From: Mucilaginibacter sp. L196
Lineage (GTDB): Bacteria; Bacteroidota; Bacteroidia; Sphingobacteriales; Sphingobacteriaceae
Direction: 5' to 3'
DNA: 64,000 nt
Assembly: GCF_009765905.1 (NCBI RefSeq)
Contig: NZ_LMUO01000009.1
Location: forward strand, 287,941-351,940
Shown here: positions 35,221 through 45,600 of the stretch, one piece after another
How the letters are laid out: each line of letters begins with the position of its first letter
How positions within the stretch are numbered: the stretch's first letter is position 1
Made by a program: the position numbers and the translations under genes
Notes under the pieces: model-generated
The model's database searches: none
What the model was told of the DNA's origin: nothing
What the model saw: the letters and a program-made list of their open reading frames with translations, nothing else

Positions 35221-35249
35221 GGGGCTGGATAATATCCTGCCCCTTTTTT
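35221..35249 (+). terminator. Intrinsic terminator after the collagen-like gene
   Basis: Ggggc (35221-35225) pairs with gcccc (35239-35243), extended by an inner gga/tcc pair, and is followed by a T6 run. Confidence 0.75.
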
Positions 35250-35356
35250 GTTTTTATGTGTAACAATGCTATGATTATTAATCAATTATAATATTTAAAT
35301 ACAACCTTTGTGACGTACAGTTGTATTAATACAACTCAATGAATATTATTTAACTT

Positions 35357-38305
35357 ATGAAGTCATCCTTACTAACTTTATCACTTCTTTTTTTCTTCTT
35401 TATTAACGCGCGTGCGCAAAATGGGCGCGAAGTAAGCGGCACAATTATAGATTCTACCAAACAATCCGTTCCCGGAGCAATTGTTAAGGTTGTTTCTGAT
35501 AAAGGTGATAGCTCATTAACCGCAACCGACCCCAATGGCAAGTTTGATTTTCCTGCTGTTGGCGGCACAAAATTTACACTCAGCATCAAATCTATTGGCT
35601 ACCAGGCAATACGCAAGCATTTTACTTTTGACGCCGATACCAAACCAGTGGTGTTGCCGCCAATCATTTTAAAGGCGGAGACAAATACGCTTGCAACAGT
35701 TAATATTGTGGCTACAGAGGCAGTTGTTTTTAAAGAAGATACAACAGAATATAAGGTAAGCCAGTATAAGGTGCGCGATAATGCACCGATTGAAGATGTT
35801 ATTAAGAAACTACCGGGTGTGGATGTGGATGTAAATGGCAATATTACAACTCAGGGCAAACAAATTACTAAAGTGCGCATTAATGGTAAAGATTTTATGG
35901 GGGGCGATGTACAGTCCATCACCAAAAATTTGCCTGCTGATGTTGCTGATAATATTCAGATAATTGATGATTATGGCGATCAGGCCAATTTAACAGGTAT
36001 TAAAACGGGTGAACCTGATAAAATATTAAATATCACCATCAGGAAAGATAAAAACTACGGTTATACATTACAGGGAACGGCTGGTGATGGAGAAGACGCT
36101 TTGCCTAAAAGCCAGGGAATACCGGATGACAATCGTTATTTAACCACCTTAAATAGTTTTATTTTCAACGGCGATCAGCAAATAGCATTATTAGGAAGCG
36201 TAAACAACACCAATGTTAATACCTTTTCTTTTGGGTCAAGCTCAAGTGGTGGTGGCAGTGGATTCGGCGGTGGTGGTGGTGGCGGCGGTCGTGGTAACGC
36301 GGCGAGAGGCTCGCAAAATTCAGGAAGTTTGACCACTACTCAAAACGGTATAACCGATGCGCATTCTCTGGGTGCAAATTTCCGCGATCAATGGGGGAAA
36401 CACCTTGCGGTATATGGCAGCTATAGTTTTGCCGATAATACTGTTACTACAAACAGTATAAACAGTCAACAGAATCTCTCGTCTGTTAATCCAAGCTTAA
36501 ATAACCAAACAAGTAATGAAACAGACAGGGATATTAACCATAGGTTTACCTGGAATATGGAGTATACTCCGGATACTATCAACTATTTAAAAATTACCCC
36601 AACATTTTCTTATGCGGGTGTGAATACCACTGATGATGAAACGAATACACTGTTAAGAAACGGGAAAGTTGTGGATTCAACGCATTCTAACACCTACGCA
36701 ACATCTTCTGCACCTAGTTATGGCTTAAATATTTTATATAACCATAAATTACCGCACAGGCATAATTTTAGCGCATATATTACTTTAAGCTCTACCGTTA
36801 GTAATCAATATCAAAATCCGATAACTGATTATATTGTTGGTGTGCCAACAACAGCGGCAGATCAAGTTATAACTACTTACAGCCGTACAAATTCCGTAGG
36901 CGCAACATTGTCCTACATCGCACCTGTAGGTAAATATTCATACCTGGAATTAAACTACGCGATTAATTATGCTGCAACAACAAATAATCAAATAACGGAC
37001 ACCAGCTTAACTATACCACCAAATGAATTGCTTTTACCCGATAGTGCTTTAAGTACCCGGTATAATTTTTCTTTTTTAACTAACCGAATTGGGTTAAATT
37101 ATCGCTTTATACAGAAAAAATATAACTACACATTAGGGCTTGCTGTTCAACCGGCTGAATTAGATGGTAACTCCTTGGTAACAGGTGTACAAACGCATAT
37201 TAATACTTTTGATGTTATACCTACCGCCCGTTTTGTATATAATTTTTCGAGGAGCCATGCTTTTAGCTTAAATTATAATGGATCAAGCAGTTCGCCAAGC
37301 TTTACACAATTACAGCCGGTGGTCAATTTTTCGAATGCGCTCTATCCTGTTGAAGGCAACCCTGATCTTAAACCCCAGTTTACCAACAATTTTTCTATGA
37401 GGTACAACTCATTTGATTTTGCTTCAGGGAATATTTTGTTCACCAATTTAGCTTTTCAGCAGATAAGCAATTATATAACTACTAATACTATTTCTTACCC
37501 TGCTAGTTTTCCGAGCGAAAAACGGTTTGAAAATACCATTTTAACCAAGTATTTAAATACTCCCGGTGTTGGATACACTAGCGTGTCGGGTAACGTTGTT
37601 TACGCAAAACCTTGGGAACAGCGCAAATTTACACTATCGCTTTCTACAGCTATCGCGTATACTTCAACAGCCGGCTATTTAACCGATGTAACCACTGCCG
37701 ATTCGCTTACACAAAAAAACATCTCTAAGAATTTGCAGGTTACTCCTGGATTGAAATTTAGGGTCGACCTTCCGGAAGTGATTGATGCCCAGTTTTTAAC
37801 AAACTACGCCATCAATCGTACAAATAATAGTGTTGTAGATTCGTTAACAAGCGGTAATACAAATATCCGCACATGGACTATTGGTTTAAACGGGAAAAAC
37901 TATTTTAATGACTGGACATTTAGCTATGACTACACCAAGACTATTAACTATGGTTATGCCAGTTCAGTAAATGCAACTAACCCCAATATTTTAAACGTAT
38001 ACCTTGAACGCAGGTTCCTGAAAAACAACGCCGCTACTATACGTTTATCAGTATTTGATTTGTTTAACCAAAACACAGGTTTTACCAGTTCTCAAACAGC
38101 TAGCTCTATTACCGAAACCCGTGTGAACAGGCTTGCACGTTATTATCTTGGAACATTCACTTTACGTTTGCAAAAATTTGCAGGCAAAGCCCCAAATCAA
38201 GATCCATCAATGCATAATTTTAGGCATAATGGTAATGGTTCAGGCGGCGGCCCAGGTGGTGGCGGACCTGGCGGCGGCGGACCCGGCGGTGGCCCGGGCT
38301 TTTAA
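35357..38305 (+). CDS. Outer-membrane beta-barrel family protein with CarboxypepD_reg domain
   Basis: A 982-residue protein with a signal peptide (about 1-20). Residues 25-115 form a carboxypeptidase-regulatory-like domain (REVSGTIIDSTKQSVPGAIVKV), followed by a plug-like region (VIKKLPGVDVDVNGNITTQGKQITKVRINGKDF) and a large C-terminal barrel of the OMP_b-brl_3 type. It has two Gly-rich stretches, one near 293-315 and one at the extreme C-terminus (repeated GPGGG). A classic TonB-dependent plug is weak, so it is better called an outer membrane beta-barrel protein than a receptor. Its role is unknown. Confidence 0.88.
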   Translation: MKSSLLTLSLLFFFFINARAQNGREVSGTIIDSTKQSVPGAIVKVVSDKGDSSLTATDPNGKFDFPAVGGTKFTLSIKSIGYQAIRKHFTFDADTKPVVLPPIILKAETNTLATVNIVATEAVVFKEDTTEYKVSQYKVRDNAPIEDVIKKLPGVDVDVNGNITTQGKQITKVRINGKDFMGGDVQSITKNLPADVADNIQIIDDYGDQANLTGIKTGEPDKILNITIRKDKNYGYTLQGTAGDGEDALPKSQGIPDDNRYLTTLNSFIFNGDQQIALLGSVNNTNVNTFSFGSSSSGGGSGFGGGGGGGGRGNAARGSQNSGSLTTTQNGITDAHSLGANFRDQWGKHLAVYGSYSFADNTVTTNSINSQQNLSSVNPSLNNQTSNETDRDINHRFTWNMEYTPDTINYLKITPTFSYAGVNTTDDETNTLLRNGKVVDSTHSNTYATSSAPSYGLNILYNHKLPHRHNFSAYITLSSTVSNQYQNPITDYIVGVPTTAADQVITTYSRTNSVGATLSYIAPVGKYSYLELNYAINYAATTNNQITDTSLTIPPNELLLPDSALSTRYNFSFLTNRIGLNYRFIQKKYNYTLGLAVQPAELDGNSLVTGVQTHINTFDVIPTARFVYNFSRSHAFSLNYNGSSSSPSFTQLQPVVNFSNALYPVEGNPDLKPQFTNNFSMRYNSFDFASGNILFTNLAFQQISNYITTNTISYPASFPSEKRFENTILTKYLNTPGVGYTSVSGNVVYAKPWEQRKFTLSLSTAIAYTSTAGYLTDVTTADSLTQKNISKNLQVTPGLKFRVDLPEVIDAQFLTNYAINRTNNSVVDSLTSGNTNIRTWTIGLNGKNYFNDWTFSYDYTKTINYGYASSVNATNPNILNVYLERRFLKNNAATIRLSVFDLFNQNTGFTSSQTASSITETRVNRLARYYLGTFTLRLQKFAGKAPNQDPSMHNFRHNGNGSGGGPGGGGPGGGGPGGGPGF

Positions 38306-38314
38306 TATTCCTAT

Positions 38315-38360
38315 AACAAAAGAGGCTCAACTAATTTAGTTGAGTTGAGCCTCTTTTGTT
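38315..38360. terminator. Bidirectional terminator
   Basis: A 17-bp perfect stem: aacaaaagaggctcaac (38315-38331) against gttgagcctcttttgtt (38344-38360), between converging genes (35357-38305 on + and 38383-38754 on -). Both sides give a U-rich tail. Confidence 0.88.
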
Positions 38361-38382
38361 ATATCTGGTATGTATGTGTTCT

Positions 38383-38754
38383 TTATTTTACCATTACATC
38401 TCCAATAACGCGGTCAAGTTCTTCCAGGTCAAATGGTTTTGCCAGGTAACCATCAGCGCCAGCGTGCTCTGCCAGCAATTGGATATCGCTATTAGCCGAA
38501 AAGTAGATTACCGGTATCTGTTGCAATGATTCTTCTTTCTTTAAAGTCTGTGTAGCAATAATGCCCCCCTCGTCCGGTATCCAGTTATCCATCAAAATAA
38601 CATCAGGTTTTATCTCGCTAATGCGCTCAACAATATTATTGCAATTTGTGTATGTATACACCTCCCATCCTTGCTCTTCCAAAATATAAACACAAATGGA
38701 AAGAATATCCTCGTCGTCATCAAAGATGACGATCTTTTTAGCAGATTTATTCAT
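38383..38754 (-). CDS. Single-domain response regulator
   Basis: A 123-residue stand-alone receiver, CheY-like. The start is taken as the ATG at 38754 (MNKSAKKIVIFDDDED); an in-frame TTG three codons earlier is weaker. Acidic pocket DDDED, phosphoacceptor Asp in VILMDNWIPDEGG, switch Ser in YFSANS and the conserved Lys in YLAKPFDLEEL are all present. It has no output domain and no nearby kinase. The partner is unknown. Confidence 0.9.
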   Translation of the reverse strand: MNKSAKKIVIFDDDEDILSICVYILEEQGWEVYTYTNCNNIVERISEIKPDVILMDNWIPDEGGIIATQTLKKEESLQQIPVIYFSANSDIQLLAEHAGADGYLAKPFDLEELDRVIGDVMVK

Positions 38755-38763
38755 TTTACACAA

Positions 38764-39114
38764 CTAGTATGTGAATCTATAGATAACTTTCCTAACAAAC
38801 AACTATTCTTAGGAAACCACATAAATAACTAATAATATAACGCCCTTGTTTTATGTAAATTATACATTTAGCGCAAATATACATTTAGCGCAAAGCGAAA
38901 CATTCCTGGTGACTTTTAAACCTGTCTAGCAAAAATATTACAAATCAACTTGCGATTGCTGGTAATTTCGTTGTTTTTGAATGGTATTAATTAAAGGATC
39001 ATAAGCTATTTCTGTAGTATATTAAATCAACGGATTACCATCAGGCCGCATCTCCCAAAATCTAAATAACAAATTATCCGGCGTGAAGCTGTATAAAGCT
39101 ATTGTTCGAAACTT
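38764..39114. other. Gene-free intergenic stretch with a 17-bp tandem duplication
   Basis: AT-rich. Tatacatttagcgcaaa occurs twice in direct succession (38861-38877, 38878-38894). No reading frame of note and no clear promoter were identified; the upstream region of the response-regulator gene lies here. Confidence 0.6.
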
Positions 39115-40386
39115 TTAATTTGCTGCAACTGCTTTTTTTCGATTAGCTTTCATATAAAACACCAACCCGGCGAAAGCAAGAATAAGCACTGCCGGAATAA
39201 TCAAGGTAACATGCAATACATCAAACCCGGCCTGGCTTTGTGCATGTGCAAGCTCGTTGGCCATTGGTGTGCCGGTAGCTGCCTTTTGATAGTTATCTAA
39301 CACCGCACCTGTTGTCAAATGTTGCACGGTGTGCCTGTCATAAAAGCCACCCATGTAAATAGTATAAAATGAAACCGCAAGCATGCCGCCGCCGCCAAGC
39401 AGGTTTATGCCTAATGCACCCGATTGAGGAATATTCTCGGCTACAAAGCCTATCATACATGGCCAAAAGAAGGCTACACCAAGGCCAAATACTACTGCTG
39501 CAAAAAATATGGACTCGCCGTGTAGGGTTATTAGCAAGTAAATGCCCAATGCCGATAATATGGTTGATATAAGCAAAACGCCCTGAGGCGCCAGCTTATG
39601 TACTATAGGCCCGGCAAATGCGCGGCATATTACCTGTATAGTAGCTACAAAGGTGAGTATTAAAAGGGCATTGTCTGTTACTGTTTTAAATAGCACGCCT
39701 GTCCATTGGTTGGTAAACAACTCGGTAATAGCGGTGCCAAACATGCAAACCAACATGAAAAGATAAAGCGGAGTAAGTACCCCTTTGTACATATCTGTAG
39801 TGGTAAAGCCTGCGGAAACGCGTTCTGTAACCGGGAAGTCGAGTTTTGAAAATAGGTAGCCATAAATAGCTGTAGGTATCAGCATTACACCAACTTGTAC
39901 CTGCCAGTTTAAGCCAATATGGCTAAGTAATAGTACCAACAACGACCCTAAAACAATGCCGCCCGGAAACCAAAGGTGAAAGTAATTAAGCCGTGTGGTT
40001 TTATTTTGAGGATATAAAGCTGTTACCAGTGGGTTACACGCGGCTTCAACCGTTCCGTTAGCAATTCCGATTAACAATGTCGAGAAGAAGAGTGTCCAAT
40101 ATCCTTGCGCAAAAATGGTAAGCACGATACCCAATAGGTGAAAAACAAACGCCATCACCAGCAATCGTTTCATGCCAATCAGGTCAACAATAAAACCCCC
40201 AATTACTACAGCCAGCGGAAAGCCCCAAAACGCCGTGGCGGTAATGGTTGATAACTCGCCCGCGTTCAAATCAAATTGCGTGCCCAGCTGCCCCATAATA
40301 CCGGCCCTGATGCCGAATGACAAGGAGGTTACTAATAACGACAAACAACTGGCGACAAATAGTTTACTTGTTTTAATGTTTTGCAT
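39115..40386 (-). CDS. Major facilitator superfamily transporter
   Basis: A 423-residue integral membrane protein with about 12 transmembrane helices. Features of the MFS are visible: GGFIVDLIGMKRLL after helix 2-3, the central loop near 190-215 and GLGVAFFWPCMIGFVAENIPQSGALG in the C-half. The fold suggests a sugar or metabolite symporter of the FucP/NarK-like kind, but the substrate cannot be read. The last helix is followed by a Lys-rich tail. Monocistronic; upstream is the second MITE-like element. Confidence 0.87.
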   Translation of the reverse strand: MQNIKTSKLFVASCLSLLVTSLSFGIRAGIMGQLGTQFDLNAGELSTITATAFWGFPLAVVIGGFIVDLIGMKRLLVMAFVFHLLGIVLTIFAQGYWTLFFSTLLIGIANGTVEAACNPLVTALYPQNKTTRLNYFHLWFPGGIVLGSLLVLLLSHIGLNWQVQVGVMLIPTAIYGYLFSKLDFPVTERVSAGFTTTDMYKGVLTPLYLFMLVCMFGTAITELFTNQWTGVLFKTVTDNALLILTFVATIQVICRAFAGPIVHKLAPQGVLLISTILSALGIYLLITLHGESIFFAAVVFGLGVAFFWPCMIGFVAENIPQSGALGINLLGGGGMLAVSFYTIYMGGFYDRHTVQHLTTGAVLDNYQKAATGTPMANELAHAQSQAGFDVLHVTLIIPAVLILAFAGLVFYMKANRKKAVAAN

Positions 40387-40528
40387 AACAGATTTTATTT
40401 CTGGCTGATTTATAATTGGCTATAAATTGTGATGCAATATAAAAATTGTTAGCTCATTCAATGCTATACATCAATTTTTTTACTGGCTAAGAAAAGCTGT
40501 CAATATTGCATGCTTTATTTAACCTTTC

Positions 40529-40697
40529 GAAGGCGTCTAAAAACTATTAAATATTGTTTTTATCTAAACAAAAACAAAGCGTCATTGCGAGGTACGAAGC
40601 AATCTCTATGCTGTACAGAGAGCTTTTGTTGGTTCGCATGTCCTTTGTAGAGATTGCTTCGTACCTCGCAATGACGATAGTTTTTTTGAACAGTGTC
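40529..40697. mobile_element. MITE-like element carrying a GTCATTGCGAGG hairpin, copy 2
   Basis: The 169-bp element has ends gaaggcgtctaaaaac and ttttgaacagtgtc, related to those of the copy at 30649-30839. Its left 75 bases (through attgtttttatctaaaca to cgaagcaatctct) and right 40 bases (agagattgcttcg to gacgatag) are close to those of copy 1, while the centre differs. TAA follows the right end, but the left flank TTC does not match. Confidence 0.6.
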
Positions 40698-41965
40698 TAA
40701 GCAGGGATATGTGTGGAATCTACTGCAGATGGCTCAATGATTAAGGTTCGTTTTGTTTTTAGTCGGGCCCTGCGTAAAAACATAAAATGTACCAGGCCAA
40801 TTATTAAAGCAATAACGCCTTCGCCTAACATGGTGTTTTTTGTGCCGATTATTTTAGATACATAGCCAATTATCAAACCGCCCAATGGTTGCATCCCGAA
40901 AAAGGCCATAGCGTAAAAGCTGATCACCCTGCCACGCATTTTTACATCAGCTGTTGTTTGCAGTAAAGTATTGCTGATGGTTATTTGCGACATCATACCA
41001 AAGCCTGCCAGCGCCGAGAATAGCAACGCGAGGATATAATGATTTTCGTGAGAGAATAAAACCAGCCCCGCGCCAAATACCAGGGTGTTTATAGCGAGTA
41101 TTTTTTTAAGGTCATGCCCCGGCCTTATTGATGCTAAAAATATAGCACCCGAAAAAGCGCCAAGCCCTATAAAGCTGTCAATTATACCAAAGGTTGATGC
41201 CGTGCCATGAAATACATCCCTTGCATAAAAAGGGATAAGCGTACTGTATGGCAACACAAACAAGCTGATGAACATCAGCATAATAATTACAAATAATATT
41301 TCCGGTGTGCGTCTGATATAACTGTAGCCCTCTTTAAGTTCGCCAAACACATTTTTTGTATGCGGTTTGCTTACATATTTTGGCAGCCTCATCATTAATA
41401 AAGAGGTTATTACAGCCACAAAACTTAAAGCATTTAATAAGAAACAGGCTCCATCCCCCACTTTTTCCAAAATGATACCTGCGATGCCGGGCCCGATCAG
41501 CCTGGATAGATTTACCATAGAGGAATTTAACGCCAGTGCATTCGGAAGATCATCCTTATCATCAATCATTTCATAAACCAGTGATTGCCTGGCAGGCACA
41601 TCAAATGCGTTGATGATACCTAAAAATACACTTAGCGAAAGTATTTCCCATACTTCGTAGTGCTTCAATAGTATCAAAACCGCTAACAAAACCGCCTGTA
41701 CTAATGATAGTACTTGTGTGGTGAGTAAAACCTTATATCGGTTATACCTGTCGGAGACCACGCCACCATACAGTGAAAATAAAAACGAAGGGAACTGACT
41801 GGCAAAAAGTGTAACCCCTAACATCAGGGTAGAGTGTGTGAGCGTATAAATAACCCAGCTCACCGCCGTTTTCTGCATCCATGTGCCTATTAACGATACG
41901 GATTGACCGCTAAAATATAACCTATAGTTCCTGCTTTTAAATGCCCTGAATGTGCTTATGTTCAT
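40697..41965 (-). CDS. MFS exporter of the EntS/MFS_3 type
   Basis: A 422-residue, 12-helix transporter. N-terminal FRAFKSRNYRLYFSGQSVSLIGTWMQKTAVSWVIYTLT and YGGVVSDRYNRYKVLLTTQ match the drug/enterobactin-exporter branch of MFS. It lies 32 bases downstream of a MarR regulator on the same strand, so it is probably induced when that regulator is inactivated. The substrate is unknown. Its stop codon borders the MITE-like element. Confidence 0.9.
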   Translation of the reverse strand: MNISTFRAFKSRNYRLYFSGQSVSLIGTWMQKTAVSWVIYTLTHSTLMLGVTLFASQFPSFLFSLYGGVVSDRYNRYKVLLTTQVLSLVQAVLLAVLILLKHYEVWEILSLSVFLGIINAFDVPARQSLVYEMIDDKDDLPNALALNSSMVNLSRLIGPGIAGIILEKVGDGACFLLNALSFVAVITSLLMMRLPKYVSKPHTKNVFGELKEGYSYIRRTPEILFVIIMLMFISLFVLPYSTLIPFYARDVFHGTASTFGIIDSFIGLGAFSGAIFLASIRPGHDLKKILAINTLVFGAGLVLFSHENHYILALLFSALAGFGMMSQITISNTLLQTTADVKMRGRVISFYAMAFFGMQPLGGLIIGYVSKIIGTKNTMLGEGVIALIIGLVHFMFLRRARLKTKRTLIIEPSAVDSTHIPA

Positions 41966-41997
41966 CTATCACCCTCTAAAATTATCAAATCTGTTCT

Positions 41998-42435
41998 TTA
42001 CTCAAAATCAACCAATTTGGTTAATGGCCCAAGTGCTTTTTTAATGAGTTCTCTTTCTTCTTCTGTACAAGTTTCACGTAATGCCTCGTTCAGCCACTCG
42101 TCTCGCTCACTAAGCACCTGCAAAATTATCGCCTTACCTTTTTCGGTTAAGGAGATGATCACCTTGCGTTTATCAGTTTCCGAAGCTGTGCGTGTAATAA
42201 ATCCCTTCTCCAAAAAGCTACTCAATATTTGCGACATGGATTGATTGGTTATTTTTTCCATAGCGGCAAGTTCGCTGGGCAGCATGCCGTTTTCGCTGGA
42301 TAGTAGTAACGACAAGGTTGATCGCTCTGTAAGCGACAGCTGTTGCCCGGTTACCGATTTTTTGCGCAGTTTTTTTACCAGCCGTGTTACAACCGTACGC
42401 AGGTCTGATGCAAACTGAAGATCTTTAGCGCTCAT
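41998..42435 (-). CDS. MarR-family transcriptional regulator
   Basis: A 145-residue winged-helix regulator: helix LRTVVTRLVKKLRKKS, then LSLTERSTLSLLLSSENGMLPSELAAMEKITNQSMSQILSSFLEKGFITRTASETDKRKVIISLTEKGKAII, the standard MarR DNA-binding and wing region. It heads a two-gene operon with the MFS exporter. A 16-bp palindrome and a TAnnTTTG box in front of the gene suggest autorepression. Confidence 0.93.
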   Translation of the reverse strand: MSAKDLQFASDLRTVVTRLVKKLRKKSVTGQQLSLTERSTLSLLLSSENGMLPSELAAMEKITNQSMSQILSSFLEKGFITRTASETDKRKVIISLTEKGKAIILQVLSERDEWLNEALRETCTEEERELIKKALGPLTKLVDFE

Positions 42436-42445
42436 TTTAATAAAT

Positions 42446-42474
42446 TAAACTAATAAGTTTACCTTACAAATATA
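42446..42474 (-). promoter_or_regulatory. marR-MFS promoter with overlapping operator
   Basis: On the minus strand, TATATTTG (42474-42467) is a full -7 consensus. Directly downstream is the palindrome TAAACT-AATA-AGTTTA (42446-42461), covering the expected transcription start, 11 bases before the start codon. Binding there would block initiation; the regulator is probably MarR itself. Confidence 0.55.
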
Positions 42475-42626
42475 CAATGATTTTACCAGTCGTGCAATAA
42501 TCACTTATCATCTTAATGTTATATAAATTTAAAATGTTTTTAAGGGTAAATATTATTTCTTTATCTTGAACACCCTGATATACCGCTAACAGGTGTTAAT
42601 AAGGTATCAGGAATAAATGCTGCCAA

Positions 42627-45600
42627 ATGAACGCTACCGAAAACTACGAGCTTTTAATCAGCAAGATCAATACCTTCATCCGTAAGTATTATTTAAATAA
42701 TCTTTTACGGGGATTGATATTTTTGGGTGCGGGTTTGTTTTCGGCATATGTTGTTATTACGCTTAGCGAATACTTTGGCAACTTCAATACCGTTTTTCGC
42801 ACCATTCTTTTTTATGCTTTTATCCTGCTGAATTTAGGGCTTATTGTTTGGTTGGTAATCCCATCCTTATTTGCCTGGCTGAAACTGAGCAAGAACCTTA
42901 CACATGATGAAGCCGCCGAAATTATAGGCAAACATTTTAGCAGTGTTAATGATAAATTATTGAATACGCTTCAGCTAAAGAAACAAGCTATCGATGATGA
43001 AAAACATCGCGCCCTAATTGAAGCCAGTATCGACCAAAAAATAGAAGTGTTAAAGCCCGTTAGTTTCCCTTCGGCAATCAACATCCGCGAAAACAACAGG
43101 TATTTAAAATGGATCATTACCCCGATTGTTGTTATTTGTGTGATCGCGCTTGCCGCTCCATCAATACTAACCGAAAGTACTAAAAGGCTCATCAGGCATA
43201 ACGAATATTTTGCACCCGTATCACCATTTCAATTCGTGGTTCAAAATCAAGCCTTATCGGCTGTTCAGGGGCAGGATTTTAAACTCGACCTAAAATTAAC
43301 CGGCGACAAGTTCCCTGCAGATGTTTATATAGAAACAGCCGGCAACACATTTAAGCTGGATAAAGAAAATATTTCCAGTTTTCATTATGTATTCTCTAAC
43401 CTTCAACAAAACCAGATTTTCAGGTTAACGGCAAACGGGGTTACATCTGCGCCGTATCAAATAAAGGTTAACCTGCGCCCGTCGTTATTGCATTTTGATG
43501 TGGAACTGAATTATCCCGCCTATCTGCACAAAAAAAATGAAACCATAGCCAATGCCGGTGATTTAACCATTCCTGCGGGTACATCTGTAAACTGGGCCTT
43601 TCATACGCAAAATGCTACCGGCTTATATTTTTCTTTGGGGGATAAAACACAATTGCTTAATCCTGCTAAAACTGATGTTTTTGAACATAGTGAACGTATA
43701 ATTAAAAACACTGCTTATAAAATTAACCCGCTAAATACACTAGTAAAAAACAGCGATTCGGCAAGTTATCGTATTTCCGTTATTGCCGATGAGCCACCGA
43801 CTATCAATGTGGAAGAAAAGCCGGATTCGGTAAGCAATAAAGCCATTTATTTTAATGGTAAGATACAGGACGATCACGGGTTTTCGTCATTGGTGTTTTA
43901 TTATAAGATAGGCACGGATAAAAATGCGCATGTGTTTTCAAAAGCGATAAAGGCCGATCTGAACCAAACGCAATCTGATTTTTTCTACTACTGGAATTTA
44001 AAGGAGATAGGTATTAAACCCGGCGAACAGGTAACCTATTATTTTGAAGTAGCCGATAACGATGCCGTAAATGGCCCTAAGAAAGTACGCTCCGCCGAGC
44101 ATACCTTAAATATGCCTGATGCTGCCGAGATAAATAAACAGTTAAACACGGGCACCGAGGCGGTAAAGCAAAAAATGCAGTCGGCAATTAAACTGGCCGG
44201 GCAGGTGGAGCGCGAATCGCAAAAACTGAATGAGCTACTACTGAATAAAAATAATCTCTCCTTTGATGAAAAGAAACAGATAGCCGATCTGATGCAAAAG
44301 AAGAAAGATCTGGACGACCTGGTAAAACAAATACAAGACGAAAACCACAAAAACGAATTTAACCGCCAGGAAAACCTACAGCAGGACCCATCCATAACCG
44401 AAAAACAAAAGGAAATGGAGAAATTATTTAACAATGTGCTCGATCCTAAAACGCAGCAACTGCTTCAAAATCTGCAACAACTGTTGCAACAGGATCAGAA
44501 AGATGCCACCAGGGAAGATCTCTCAAAAATGCAGTCAGATAACAAATCGCTCAAAAAAGAGTTAGATAGAATGTTGGAGCTTTACAAAAAGCTGGCTTTC
44601 GACCAAAAATTGGATCAAAACATTAAACAGTTGAACCAATTGGCGCAGCAACAACAAAAATTAGCTGATCAAACAAAGCAGTCAACCGCTACCCCCCAGG
44701 CGGCACAGCAACAACAGCAAAAGTTGAGTGATGATTTTCAGGAAGTGAAAAAATCATTGGATGAGCTGAATAAAGAAAACGAGCAAAACGACCGGAAAAT
44801 GGATTTTCAAAATCCAGAAAAAGAGGAAAAAAGTATCGACCAGCAAATGCAGCAAAGTAGTGATGATTTGAAAAAGAATAACAGCCAAAAAGCATCACAA
44901 TCGCAACAGCAAGCAGCTAAACAAATGCAGCAAATGGCCGATAAAATGAAGCAGCAAGATCAGGAAGGCGAAGATAACCAGAGCACAATTGACATTCAGC
45001 AATTGCGGGCTTTGCTGAAAAACCTTGTAAATAGCTCTTTTGAGCAAGAATCGGTAATGCAAACATTAAAAACAACAAATACGACTGATCCGAATTATAT
45101 TGCCCTGGCCCAAAAGCAACAAGATATTAAGGATAATTTAAAAACTGCCGAGGATAGTCTGTACGCGATAAGTCGCCGTGTACCGCAGATACAATCTACA
45201 GTTAATAAACAAATTACCAGTATAAATGATCATATTGACCAGGCGTTGCAAAATTTAGGCGACAGGCAAATAGCCGAAGCCGGAAGCAACCAACAATATT
45301 CAATGACCGTTATGAATAATTTGGCACTAATGTTGAGCGAAGCGCTCGAACAATTGCAAAAAGCTAAAAATGGTTCGGGCAAAGGCAAATCAAAACAGCA
45401 AACGCTGGGCGAATTAGCGAAAATGCAGCAGCAGCTTAACCAAAATATGCAAAAAGCTCGTGAGCAAATGCAAAAAGAAGGCAAACAGGGGCAATCTGGC
45501 CAGAAACACGGTCAGGGTGGCTCAATGAGTGAACAGTTGGCCCGTATGGCTCGTGAACAGCAAATGATACGTGAAACGTTACAGCAAATTAACCAGGAAG

